DNA of 64,000 nucleotides from Hyposmocoma kahamanoa (taxonomy: Eukaryota > Arthropoda > Insecta > Lepidoptera > Cosmopterigidae), in assembly GCF_003589595.1 (NCBI RefSeq), contig NW_020654422.1, positions 5,257,649 to 5,321,648 on the forward strand, written 5' to 3'. The notes beneath the pieces are model-generated. The model was not told where the DNA came from and did no database searches. It saw nothing but the letters and a program-made list of their open reading frames with translations. The first letter of the stretch is position 1. Every line of letters starts with the position of its first letter. Positions 10,577 through 21,444 of the stretch are shown here, one piece after another. The position numbers were made by a program, and so were the translations under genes.

Positions 10577-13386
10577 AAAATATTATATTAATTGTTATGT
10601 ACTGGAATAGAAGAAAAGAGGACATTTTTTATAAACAAATGCAAGACATATTAAAATATATAAATAATAAATATCCAAAAGAAAACATTATTTTAGGGGG
10701 AGACTTTAACATAAACATCAATCAAAATAACTCTAAAACAGCTGAATTTTTAAACCTTTTTCTTGAACATAACTTCACCCAACACATAAAACAACCAACT
10801 CATGTAACTGAAAATTCATCATCTTGCTTAGATCTAATATTTACAAATTTTAAACATAATAGTTTATACACTTCAGTTAAAGATCTAGGTTTTTCTGATC
10901 ACATGGCAACAATATTACAAATGTCTATACCTCCCCAGAAAACGCAAACAAATTGGTATACATATAAAAGGATTTATAGCGAAAATAATATAAATAAATT
11001 TAAAGAAAATTTAAAACACATAAATTGGCTAAATATCATTAAACCAAATAAAAATGTAAACGAGAATTTCATTGCTTTTAATAATACATTACTAGATAAC
11101 TTAAATAAATACATTCCAAGAAAGAAAATTAAACTAAAAACAACAAATAAAATATGTTGGCTTACTACTGGAATTAAACGTTCTTGCAGACACAAACGAT
11201 TATTAAAAACAATAACATTAAAATCAAAAAACCTATTACTTAAGATGTACTATAAAAAATACGAAAAGATTCTAAAAAATATAATAATAACTGCAAAAAA
11301 ACAAAATTTCGTTAAGAAAATACGTGATTCAAATAATAAAATAAAAACGATGTGGCAAATAATAAACGAAACTACTAACAAAAAACCGAGAAAAGAAAAA
11401 CAAAATATAAAGCTAAAACAAAGCGATGTTGATGTATTTGATGCCCGTCAAATTGCGAATTTATTTAATAACTATTTTAAATCAATTGGAGAACAAAAAC
11501 TTAATAATTCGTTACCACATGGCCGCCCTGTTATGCAACCATGTGAAAATAGTATGTTTTTATATTCAGTAGAATACTGTGAAATTAATAAAATTATCAG
11601 AAACTTAAAAAATAAATTAAGTCATGGTATGCATGAACTCCCTCCCATTTTGATAAAAAAATGTGCGGATGAACTGACTTTACCCCTTACTAACCTAATT
11701 AACCAGTCATTTGAAGAAGGCGTTTTTCCACATATTTTAAAGACAGCTGTATTAAAACCAATTCATAAAAAAGAAGACAAACACAATATCTGCAATTATC
11801 GTCCTATAGCTCTATTACCAACAATATCAAAAATATTTGAAAAAGCAATGACCGATCGTATTTATTCGTTTTGTGAAAAATACAATATATTTCATGAGTC
11901 GCAAAATGGTTTCCGTAAAAAACATTCTACAACTACAGCTATATATAAGTACATTCAAGCAGTTTTAAATATAATTAACGATAAGAAGTATGCAATAGGA
12001 GTTTTATTAGACTTATCAAAAGCCTATGATAGAGTTCAATTTAAAATATTGCTTAATAAGTTATACGGGGTTGGAATCCGCGGAATGGCACATAAATGGC
12101 TTACATCATATCTTAAAGACAGGGAACAAATTGTAGAAATAGAACATTACGACACCATTTCGGGTGAAATTAAAAATATCCAGTCAAACAGAAACATCGT
12201 TAATGCATCAATTCCTCAAGGTAGCGTAATCGGTTGTCTTTTATTTATAATATATATTAATGACCTCCCAAAAAATATAGATGAAACCTGCGTGTTATTT
12301 GCTGATGACATCTCAATCCTCACTTCATGTAATGATAGTATAAATCTGAAGGAAAGCCTTACATCTCTGCTTGAAACTACAACAAATTGGCTTAACGATC
12401 ACAACCTCGAAATTAACTTATCAAAAACTAAAATTATAACTTTTCACTCTCATCAAAAGACCCCGCTATATGTTTCCGTACAATACCAGGGTACAGAAAT
12501 AACGCCGGTTGATGTTTATACATTGTTGGGAGTTGACATTGATAAGCATTTAAATTGGAAAAAACATGTTCAAAAGCTAAAATCTAAATTGTCCAAATTT
12601 GTATATGCTTTAAGAGAATTAAAAAAAACTACAGACTTTAAAACTGCTTTAACTACCTATTATGCCTTCGCTTACGCTTGGTTAAACTATGCTATAATTC
12701 TATGGGGCAATAGCACGGATACGCCTAGCCTCTTCACTTTACAAAAGAAATTAATTAGAATCCTCACAAATATTGCCCAAACAGATAGCTGTAAACCTCA
12801 TTTTATCAAACATGAAATCCTGACTCTCCCATGTATCTATATACTAGAAGTTTGTAAATTTGTACGAAACCATCAAGACTTATATAAAAACCGTAAAGCC
12901 ATCCCCATTAAATATACATTACGAAATATAAACAAATTAGTACTACCATATTCAAGATTAAATATGCATTTATCTAGTCCATACACCATGTCAATAAAAA
13001 TATATAACAATCTTCCGGAAATTATAAAAAATGAACAAAATAACAAGATTTTCTTTAAAAACTTAAAGAATTTTCTCATAAAGAAAAGTTATTATAATGT
13101 AAAAGAGTTTTTAGAAGATAAATTTGGTATCTGAATTTAGTAACTAGTCGATAATAAATATAATAATATAAAGCGGTTGGCGTTGCTATATATCATATTA
13201 TTATTATTATTATTAGTAAATAAATAAATAAATAATATATTAGTAAGTGTAACAATTATGAGACTAGTCCTCTCTTCTACTATTTGCTGTGCCCTGTTCA
13301 GGGTCCATAATTTGATCTCAATATATGTAAAACATCTGTAATGTACATTATGGAATGCAAATAAATAAATAAATAAATAAATAAAG
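10577..13386 (+). mobile_element. 5'-truncated non-LTR retrotransposon (jockey/CR1-like) with open EN-RT frame
   Basis: Carries the 845-codon frame described separately, a 3' UTR with an (ATT)n stretch (13197-13217), and an (AAAT)n tail at about 13362-13386. The 5' end is truncated: the endonuclease lacks its first part and the sequence upstream belongs to another repeat. The two halves of that repeat (10495-10575 and 13387-13445) match a continuous copy at 57265-57400, which places the insertion boundaries. Confidence 0.8.
10597..13134 (+). CDS. Retrotransposon ORF2: partial endonuclease plus reverse transcriptase, 845 residues
   Basis: Copies element RNA into DNA at a nicked target. Seen: the C-terminal half of an apurinic-type endonuclease (ILGGDFNI at 32-39, SDH at 100-102); a basic linker (about 150-270); then the reverse transcriptase with NYRPIALLPTISKIFEK, GFRKKHST, LLDLSKAYDRV, IPQGSVIG and the catalytic FADD at 568-571. 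A thumb region (LGVDIDKHLNWKKH) and a C-terminal domain follow. There is no RNase H. The codon choice is extremely AT-rich. The first Met at 10597 is probably not the native start, because the endonuclease catalytic N-terminus is missing. The RT frame is undamaged, which indicates a young insertion. Jockey/CR1-type placement is from motif style and the AAAT tail. Confidence 0.87.
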   Translation: MYWNRRKEDIFYKQMQDILKYINNKYPKENIILGGDFNININQNNSKTAEFLNLFLEHNFTQHIKQPTHVTENSSSCLDLIFTNFKHNSLYTSVKDLGFSDHMATILQMSIPPQKTQTNWYTYKRIYSENNINKFKENLKHINWLNIIKPNKNVNENFIAFNNTLLDNLNKYIPRKKIKLKTTNKICWLTTGIKRSCRHKRLLKTITLKSKNLLLKMYYKKYEKILKNIIITAKKQNFVKKIRDSNNKIKTMWQIINETTNKKPRKEKQNIKLKQSDVDVFDARQIANLFNNYFKSIGEQKLNNSLPHGRPVMQPCENSMFLYSVEYCEINKIIRNLKNKLSHGMHELPPILIKKCADELTLPLTNLINQSFEEGVFPHILKTAVLKPIHKKEDKHNICNYRPIALLPTISKIFEKAMTDRIYSFCEKYNIFHESQNGFRKKHSTTTAIYKYIQAVLNIINDKKYAIGVLLDLSKAYDRVQFKILLNKLYGVGIRGMAHKWLTSYLKDREQIVEIEHYDTISGEIKNIQSNRNIVNASIPQGSVIGCLLFIIYINDLPKNIDETCVLFADDISILTSCNDSINLKESLTSLLETTTNWLNDHNLEINLSKTKIITFHSHQKTPLYVSVQYQGTEITPVDVYTLLGVDIDKHLNWKKHVQKLKSKLSKFVYALRELKKTTDFKTALTTYYAFAYAWLNYAIILWGNSTDTPSLFTLQKKLIRILTNIAQTDSCKPHFIKHEILTLPCIYILEVCKFVRNHQDLYKNRKAIPIKYTLRNINKLVLPYSRLNMHLSSPYTMSIKIYNNLPEIIKNEQNNKIFFKNLKNFLIKKSYYNVKEFLEDKFGI

Positions 13387-13455
13387 TATCACAGAGTAAG
13401 ATAATATTAAATAGGTGGCCTTATTGCTAAGTAGCAATTTCTTCCAGGCAACCTC
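13387..13455. repeat. Right half of the split dispersed repeat
   Basis: Contains ggccttattgctaagtagca and the string ttccaggcaacc. The 57-kb copy has the corresponding ggtcttatcgctttaagcga. Confidence 0.6.
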
Positions 13456-13879
13456 GTGACTTGTCTCCAAAACTTACGCATGCAGCGCAAGATAGCCTAG
13501 TAGCTAGTAGATTGACAGACAATAACCTGTAACACGATTTTTGTTTCTAATCCAGAAATCTCATTATCAAATCAATATCATTTTTTAAATGGTTCTAACA
13601 TAAAAACATGAAAAAGCTTTGCTTTTGTGATCAAGACAACGGAAAGTTGAAATTCACAAATTTTCGGGTTTCTTTTTAGTTAAAGACAAAAAGGGATCAT
13701 TGTATTAATAATTTAAGTGAAAATAACATTGACAATACAAAACGAAAAGTACTCAGATCCACCGTTCGGTGTTAGGGCGTGATCCGACTAACGAGGACAC
13801 ATCAGCCCGTTTCTATTTAATAATATAATATTAGGTCCTTCATTAAGAGAAGTGAAAAAAATATATATAATCCAAGTAT
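13456..13879. other. No gene seen
   Basis: AT-rich sequence between the split repeat and the fossil mariner. Confidence 0.5.
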
Positions 13880-14935
13880 TGACCATTATTGTCGATGCAC
13901 TTTTACCATTTTAATAGAAGTTCACTTATGTCCCTGCTATAGAAATCCTGGGGACGGGAATCGATGAACAGTTTAAAGGCAATTTTCACCACCTCATCGG
14001 ATTTGATTTTTTTTTTCTTTTTATCCAAATTCAGAAAAAATAAATCGTCTGTTTAAAGGTAAAACCACATAACTGACATAATCCACAAAAAGTCTTTAAT
14101 TTATATGGCTACGGTAAGAAAATCACTCTTTCTGGACGTGAAACTCAATAACAAAAAAGCTATAAAAAAATAAGCTTAATAAGAGTTGTGCCTGCAGAAA
14201 GATGGTGAATTTCTTACAACTGGTATATAATTAGGAGATTTATTGTGGAAAATGTTACTTATGTGGCTTTACCTTTAAGCAGACGAAATATCAATTGGAG
14301 TAAGGTCTGGTGAATATGGTGACTAACAGTGAGTTTCTAGTCATAACTCCTGTAGTTTTAAGAAGGTTCAATGTACGGTGTGTGGACGAGTGTTGTCGTG
14401 GAGAAAGAGTGGACTAAAGTAATTGACAAGTCTCGGTTATGTGACGAGCTTGTCCATCATCACTTGTAATTCTTCACTGTACACCTTTGCAGTCATTTTT
14501 GTGCCAGGTCTCGAGATGAACTCATAGGCATAAGTCCAGCATACACTCAAATAGCTTCTTTTGACTCAATTTGCTTTTGGGGCATAATGTGGCTGCCTCC
14601 CCTGAGGCCAACCTGTACGATGGACGTTTTCAATTGTCATACAAGATCAACTTTTCATCACAAGTGACAATCCTATTCAGAAACACCTCGTTTCAATGCC
14701 TATTTAACAAGTTAAGGCAAGTTCCGACGTGGTTTTGTTGTTATTGTTCAGTGAGTTCATACAGCACCCAAAATCTTAGCTTTTTATATTTTCAATTTGA
14801 CACAAATTAATCATTATCATTTTATCACCCGTACTATGTCGTACATGTCGTCTATATTGGGTGCCGTCTGTGCTGCGTTGGTGCCACGACAGAACTCGTA
14901 TTCACAATTTAGATTTTTCCACGGTCAAATTATGA
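13880..14935 (-). mobile_element. Fossil mariner, interrupted by a MITE
   Basis: Read on the minus strand, scattered blocks match the intact mariner at 46.5 kb: EYEFCRGTNAAQTA near 14890; FLNRIVTCDEKLILYDN near 14640-14690; LHDNTRPHTV near 14380; SPYSPDLTPID near 14300-14320; and FIDSRPQDFYSRDISELLLK with KCIDNNGQY near 13880-13960. Stops and frameshifts are frequent. The block 14045-14286 is a separate inverted-repeat element inserted into it. Confidence 0.78.
14045..14286. mobile_element. MITE nested inside the fossil mariner
   Basis: A 242-bp element with ends TCGTCTGTTTAAAGGTAAAA and, inverted, TCGTCTGCTTAAAGGTAAAG, each followed by CCACATAA. It lies between two blocks of mariner coding sequence. 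No transposase. The target duplication is not clear. Confidence 0.75.
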
Positions 14936-15353
14936 CAATCATTTGAATTTAAAACTCTAAGTACAACCAAAGATAACTTAAAAAGATAACTTTAAATTTC
15001 CAAGTATTTACCAGTCAGCAATTTCATAGGTAAGGACCGAACATTTCAAATCAATAGCATATTTCAACCAAAATTCTACAAATTGACGACAAAGAAGCAA
15101 GAAACGTTGTGTAAATATCACTATGCAGCTATTTAAACACCACTGTGACAACTTCTCTTTTCGAAATACTTGCTACTCAATTAAACAGAAACCAGTACTG
15201 TCAAACCAGAAACAGAACCTTTTTGAAAAATTGTTATATAGTGACAATATGAGTAGATGCAATAACTTAAACGGTAACACACCCGGAAGGAAATACAGAA
15301 TTCAATGTCACTGACCTGTGTCGCCTTCTCCAACCAGCGATTAACTGCCTCTC

Positions 15354-15556
15354 TGGCCGAACGGTTACCATGCCGGACTGCCACGCAGGCGTCTCAGGTT
15401 CGATTCCCGGGTCGGGAGAAATATTTATATGGCCTACATTTATTTCTCTCGTGAGTTTGGGTGTAATTTGTGGTGTTTCGTGTGTGTGTCCATGGCACCC
15501 GCGACACAGTGTTATCCTTGTGCGGGGCTATGTTGAGTATGTGCGTTATTACATGC
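15354..15556 (+). mobile_element. SINE-A copy (best preserved head)
   Basis: Starts TGGCCGAACGGTTACCATGC (A-box-like) and has GGTTCGATTCCCGG (B box). The body includes ttcgtgtgtgtgtccatggc and ends gcgttattacat. A polymerase III-type retroposon is inferred from the internal A and B boxes. Confidence 0.75.
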
Positions 15557-15869
15557 ACATGTTTTAATACACAATATGTTTTAATTTAGAGTATCTGACG
15601 GTCGTACGTTGCTTGCTTCTTTCATTCTACAGCTAAAGTTGCATAGACACGTAGCATGAGGCAATCGATCACCGAAATTCATCGTTATTATTGACAGTTT
15701 GTTTTCCGATGTTTGGGTGTTATGTATTATAATGTCAAGTGCTAAATTTGACATTTAAGTTGTGAAGCTTGCGACCCTCTATTTTTTTTTATTTGCTTTC
15801 CTCTTTTTATTATATCTTAAATTTATTATGTTTTAAAAATAATATTTTTTTTTATATATATATAAAAAA

Positions 15870-17360
15870 TAAGTGCGCATTTGACCTCCATCTCACCTGA
15901 TGGAAAGTGACGATGAGGTCGAGGATGTAGCATGCACACCTAATTAATGCCTACTCACTCTCGCCTTGAAAAGGTCCAAATTATAGCGTTCGGGGAACAA
16001 CTCTGCAGGCTGGGAATTCCACTCCCTAGTCGCTCGCCATACAAATGTGGAAGCGAGACGCTTCGTGCGAATCCACAATATAGAGGTGGCACCCCAGCCC
16101 ACGTCTAGTCCCCCGATGATGAAAAGGGGAAGGCGGAATCAAAGTATGCAATTCTATCGCACGCTCTCCGTTATATACCCTGTAGAATAACGATAAGCTG
16201 GCAACTCTACGGCGGAGTTCAAGGCTCTGCAGTTTCGCCTCTGCTAATTCCGAGTCACCTATAAGCCTCTTTGCATGCTTGTCTATTGAATCCAAGGTGG
16301 TCTGTGAGAACTCTGTACACTGGCTGATCTGGGGTCAGAACCTGAACTTATACGGTTCCTGTGCACGCACAGGTTATAGTGCCCTTCTCGTATGCCCTAA
16401 GGGTAGGTAGGGATGTTCACTATAATCACAACGAAAAGATATGGGAGTTTGTCCCGGTGTGAAGTAACGCCTCACCTTGGAAAGGATGCCAAGCTTCTTG
16501 TTTGCATTTTTGGCCATCGAAACCTGCCGAAGTTCAGATTCGACGACAGGTCCATTCCAAGCAGGTGAAAACGGTCGGCTATCGGTAACGATATATCACG
16601 AAAAGTCGGAGCTAGGTGAAAGGGACTCCGTTTAGTGGAGAGTAGATGCACCTGTGTTTTGGTAGCATTAAATTTGACAAGATTGGCGTCGCCTCAATCG
16701 AAGACTGTCTAAAATGTCAAATTCAAACTACTAACCATAGACTCTCAACAACACTGGATTTCTTCTCCACTGATCCTTGCATTGGTCAACTACCTGTCCA
16801 CAACAGTGCTGTCATCAGCATACACAAAGGTACCTGGAATCAACTTATCATTTATATGCAGCAGAAAGAGGGTTGCGGATAGTACAGAGCCCTGAGGAAC
16901 TCTATCTATCGCTCGATGTTCGGAAGAGTAGCCTTCTAAGACCACTCGAATCGAACGTTCCCTCAAGAAGTCCGAAATCCAATTGCAAAGGTCAGTGGGA
17001 AGCCCATAAGAGGGAAGGTTGCTTAAAAGGTTGTTGTTGTTGTTGTTGCATGCTAGACCCTGTCAAAAGCCTTAGACATGTCTAAAGACACTGCAATGGC
17101 TTCGCCATGCCCTTCTATAGTCTCGCTCCATAAGTGAGAAGCGTACACAAGAAGATCCCCAGTAGATCGCCCTCTTCGGAATCCGTACTGGCGATCCTGA
17201 GGAGATCGTTGTTTTCGAGGTATAACAAGAGACAGTTGTTAAGTACACGTTCCATAGTTTTGCAGAGTATGGAAATGACTGAGATAGGTCTATAGTTCAC
17301 AGGGTCAGCTCTGTTTCCTTTTTCAGACACTACTACCCGCACACACACACACACTATACA
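15870..17360 (-). mobile_element. Decayed non-LTR retrotransposon, minus strand, 5' truncated
   Basis: From 17354 leftward: VSEKGNRADPVNYRPISVIS and GFRRGRSTGDLL-like sequence (RT blocks 1-2); LDMSKAFDRV near 17090 interrupted by a (TTG)n expansion (17028-17049); VKFNATKTQVHLLSTKRSPF near 16620-16680; HLLGMDLSSNLNFGRF near 16540; then SIDKHAKRLIGDSELAEAKL and SLELRRRVASLSLFYRVYNG (16150-16295). The 3' UTR runs to a TA-rich tail near 15870. The C-terminal style is that of CR1/jockey-like lepidopteran LINEs. The right end abuts an (AC)n run (17336-17354). Confidence 0.78.
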
Positions 17361-18286
17361 GGACTACCATTCTTTTAGGTCCGTTTTACCTTTCCAATGC
17401 ATCACCTGCAGGGAAACCACTGCAATATGCACTTATCCCAAAAACTTAATTTATGCATGGCTCATTGTTCGTAAGAAATGTATAAAATATATAACATGCA
17501 ACGTAATATCAGAAAAGCTATAAAAGAGAAAGAATTTACGGTGGATTGTATTTCAATGTGTAAAAACCAAAAAACCATAAGAATCCCTTGTTACAACTAA
17601 AATGGTTTTGGTATTTAAGTGTCGAGGTGCACTAAAGGAGCCTCCCCGCACGATGTACCACTTTCCCTTTTCTGTGCGTCTTGCCCACTCTGGGCAACAA
17701 TTGGCAAGTGGGTACCTTACCCCGATGGGCAAATTCTGTCACCACAATGGCAACGATTATAGCGTATGCCATCGATACGATAAGTAGAAGAAGTATGTAA
17801 TGTCAAAATTTTTGTATAGTTTAATTTCTGGTGGATGGTTGATGAAAATTTGACGACATTAACAAAAAATCATTTATGCAATTGTCTTATACGTATAGAA
17901 ATAGAATCGACAAGTGGAACACCCACATTGAAGAATAACGCACGTGTAGATACAGTAGAGACGACGTATACGCAACTAGTGACCGCGTTCCCGAAGGAAG
18001 CGATCTCATGATATCCGATGATTGGAGAATTGTTTCCGCTCAGCACCGCGGTGCCAACATTTGGATCTATTTATAAACAAACCTTTTGTTTCGTACATTA
18101 TATTATTACTATCCTAAGACGGTGGATACAATTTTCACTTAAACATCTTCATACACTTTGATTAATTTATGCTTATATCCTAACACCAGATACTTATTAT
18201 TTTGAAACAAGAATCTCAAAACTTGTTTGCAATTTCGAACTATCGATGCACTAACAATTGAAGTGAATATAATCATAAATACTTGT
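17361..18286. other. No gene seen
   Basis: No supported frame. The 61-codon frame at 17602 has no visible family motif. Confidence 0.45.
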
Positions 18287-18940
18287 AAATTTTCCATTGA
18301 AAAACTAAAACCGACCTCAAAAGTTTGCTCATCGGCTTTTTTCGATTTCTATGGGATCCCCTCGTCAAATTCTGACTTCTTAGTGACAATGGGACTGTTA
18401 CGAACTCCTTTGTACATTTTATACGTCCTTTTTTGGTTATCATGGTGACGGCAATTTGTTGATTACATTTATGTAGGTATTGTGTGAAGTGAAAAGTCCA
18501 CTTTTATTTGTGAAAAATAATTAGTAATTTGGGATAGCCGAAACGAACCCGGAACAGCATCAGGGACCACATCGAGAGTATACCCTTTCAAACTCAAGAA
18601 GGATTTTCAAAATCGGTGCACAATTGATGGAGAACCAATCTCCATCAATTGTGCACCGATTTTGAAAATTCTCCTATATATATATATATACACGGTACTA
18701 TATCTATATATATACTAGAATACACGGACATGCTTATAAAATTTGAAGATTTCCTTCGATTTTCATGGGATCCCCTCATCAGAGTCTGATTTGGTGACAA
18801 TGGGACCATCACGAAAATGCGTCCCTTCAAACAAAAAAAGATTTTTTTAAATCGGTCTACAATTGACGGATATATCTGAAAGCATACACACAGCCGAACG
18901 TATAACCTCCTCCTTTTTTTAAGTCGGTTAAAAAGCAAAT
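18287..18940. repeat. Family-X repeats around a perfect hairpin
   Basis: 18287-18430 (aaaaaccgacctcaaaagt; gatcccctcgtcaaattctg) and 18630-18940 (gatcccctcatcagagtctg) are related copies. Between them lies the hairpin 18604-18668. Confidence 0.55.
18604..18668. repeat. Perfect hairpin, 30-bp arms, 5-nt loop
   Basis: The arm starts TTTTCAAAATCGGTGCACAA and ends TTGATGGAGA; loop ACCAA; the second arm (18639-18668) is its exact complement. Within family-X repeat sequence. Confidence 0.9.
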
Positions 18941-19732
18941 GTAGCTCGAATTGACAGCCTTCTCCTCTTTTGAAATTGGTTTAAAAAGGCTGTAACATCA
19001 TCTGTCTATCTATCCGATCGTGTTCGTTCATGGCGACCACTTTGAATCCTAATTGGACTGTAATATTAAGTAAAACATATTAGGTAATATTTTGTCATTA
19101 ATTTCTTTTGTCATTACATAAGTGTCTTGCATACGCAAAAACTTATCTGTTTCAACAATTGTGACAATTTATATCCGGAAAAACAACTTGTGTAGTCCTG
19201 TCACCACCCGTCGAAACCAATTATGATTATAATGAAGCAATAAGTACCACCCCGATGAAACGATAAGTGACCATTGTCCAATTTAAGAATGAATGTCCAG
19301 ATGTTAACAACAGTTGTTTGATTAGAATTGTACGTCTATGCTTTAATGCCTTACCTGATAACTACGGCGCGAAAATTTCTGCCGATGTGATCTGTTCGCC
19401 AACTTGTCAAAGCGAGAGTGGCTTATTGGTCTAGTTTGTAGGCAAATTTGCGCCATCCTTCACCACATTGCAACTTAGTATTAGGTAAAATTTTGGTTAA
19501 ATACTTGCTTACTGCCGACGTAGCTTAATAAATTAAACGTGATACAAAAGTCAGCCAGTCTGTAGGACAACTTATCGAACAACTTACTGAACCAACGACA
19601 AGGCGTTGCTTTTTTCGCACAAACGATTAACGATTTTGGTTTTTTGTTACAAGAGTAAGCGAATAGGAGAATAATATTGTAATGACAGTGCGCGCTACAT
19701 GAATTAAGCCTCAATATTCAAAATACAATATA

Positions 19733-19910
19733 ATAATAGGAATAATAACAATAACGCACACACTCAACATACACTAGGGAAACCCTGTGTCGCGGGTGCC
19801 ATGGACATACACATAAACAACCACAAATTACACCCAAACTCACGAGAGAAATAAATGTAGGAACCTGGGACCTTTGCGTTGCAAATCGGCATGGTAACCG
19901 TTCGGCCACA
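19733..19910 (-). mobile_element. SINE-A copy
   Basis: Reverse strand has TGTGGCCGAACGGTTACCAT and the body with the ccatggcacccgcgacacag string. The B box is lost. Confidence 0.68.
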
Positions 19911-20114
19911 GAGATTTTTATTTTTTTTCGCATTAAATGCATTAAAATCTAAGCAATTTTTTTTAGTTGCCTACAGGCGACACGATCGCTATGTTGTGGT
20001 TTTCGAAGTTGATCATTAAACGTCTTCCATCAAAAAATAATGTAACAAAACTTTTTTGAGCATACCAACAGTGTTTAGTTATTGCATTAGCACAAATGTT
20101 CCAATAAGGATGAA

Positions 20115-20430
20115 ATTTAATAGTAGCAGTAGAGGACCTTGTGAATGAGTTCGTCCAAGGAAGTATTGCCACCTTACCTGTTTCTGCCGCCAAGCCGTAA
20201 TGTGGGCATTACTGCATAAAAGTTTTGAAGGATAAGGGTGCTGGTGACTTTACAGGCACATGAAACTTATCAACTTATGTCTTAGGGTGACGGGCGCAGA
20301 AGCAGTTCCCCTCAGATCTTTGTGATTTAAAGCTCTGAGTGGCACTGCAACTGTAATGGACAGGCGTGTCGCTTACCACCAGACGCACTTATTTGTCTCC
20401 TCACTTGGTATCATAAAAAAAATAATAAAT
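20115..20430 (+). mobile_element. LINE-tail repeat copy
   Basis: Includes ctgtttctgccgccaagccg, gattcaaagct-type core (ttgtgatttaaagctctgag) and cttggtatcataaaaaaaat. The tail ends in aataataaataaag. Confidence 0.62.
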
Positions 20431-21268
20431 AAAGATCATTAAGTTAGGAACTGAAATAAGTTATTAGCACGGGGTTGACATCATTAATAATTTTCTCGCC
20501 AGATATATTGCTGCTAATCCGATATACATGTTCCAAAAAACAACATCACGAGTATGTTTATCACAGACCGCATAAATCGATTCATCCGTAAAACAAAGAT
20601 CTATGTGCTAGAGTACTTGTTCTCAGGACATAGCACATTTCGTTCGTTCTTCTTCGCTGTGGTTGTCAGATCGACCGTTGTTCGATTTTATATTTCCGAA
20701 ACGAAATACGATATTTAAATTCTCAAAACACCTTTACATAGGCACTCGTTTGAATAACGAAATTATTCTCGTAACGTACTTATTCTCTTTTCGCTATATA
20801 ATCTGTTCTTCGAATGATTCGAAATATTTATATTTCATCATAATAACTCTATGAGTGCAAAATTAAGATTTTCAAAGCTACAATTCCAAAAATATCGACG
20901 AATTTTCTATTTAAAAAAACTTTTAATACGTACAACGTTTAACGAGTTTCTAACAACGTAACTTTTTTAAATGCCAAGTCTCGCTTTTTTATCCAAACTA
21001 TATCTAACCTTGGGACTACGCGTACTAAACAATACATTCAAGGTATAATCTATTGTACAAGGTACGATCAAGGCGAGTCAACCATTCATAACCAACAGTT
21101 GATTACTTCTGACTTAACATTACTGTCGTGTATACTGTCTTTAGATTTTATTGTCATTGGCAGTGCGCTGGATCAAAAAAATGTGTTGAATTTTTTTTAA
21201 GTGTATGTTTGTCATTTTTTGTGTGAAAATTTAATAAATAATTTTTTTTTAATTAAAAAAAATTAAAA
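20431..21268. other. Region upstream of the transporter start
   Basis: Should contain the promoter and 5' UTR of the transporter. No TATA box or initiator could be assigned with confidence. The last 100 bases are A/T-rich with T-runs. Confidence 0.5.
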
Positions 21269-21444
21269 ATGACTGTAGTAACGTCAACAGAAAAGAAAAT
21301 TTTGGAACTTGACGATATTTTAGTTAAGTTTAGTTTGTTCGGAAAGTACTATGTACAATCGACAGTGGTAATCCTTTTGGCCTATATGAGTAATTCTATT
21401 TATTGCGCTAATTTTGTTTTCGTCGCTGAAGAGGTTAGTTACAG
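21269..21444 (+). CDS. Transporter exon 1 (residues 1-58 and part of 59)
   Basis: This exon starts at ATG 21269 and ends ACAG|gtaatg. It encodes the cytoplasmic N-terminus (LDDILVKF) and the first membrane segment, ending in FVAEEVSYR, which is typical of the SLC22 start. The Arg codon is split AG|G with exon 2. Confidence 0.85.

Noticed and set aside
10974..11195. 73-codon minus frame
   Set aside because: Antisense shadow of the 845-codon LINE frame; its Leu/Phe-rich composition reflects the AT-rich sense codons.
15354..15430. Possible tRNA gene from A and B boxes
   Set aside because: Repeated several times with the same non-tRNA body; the cloverleaf does not close. It is a SINE head.
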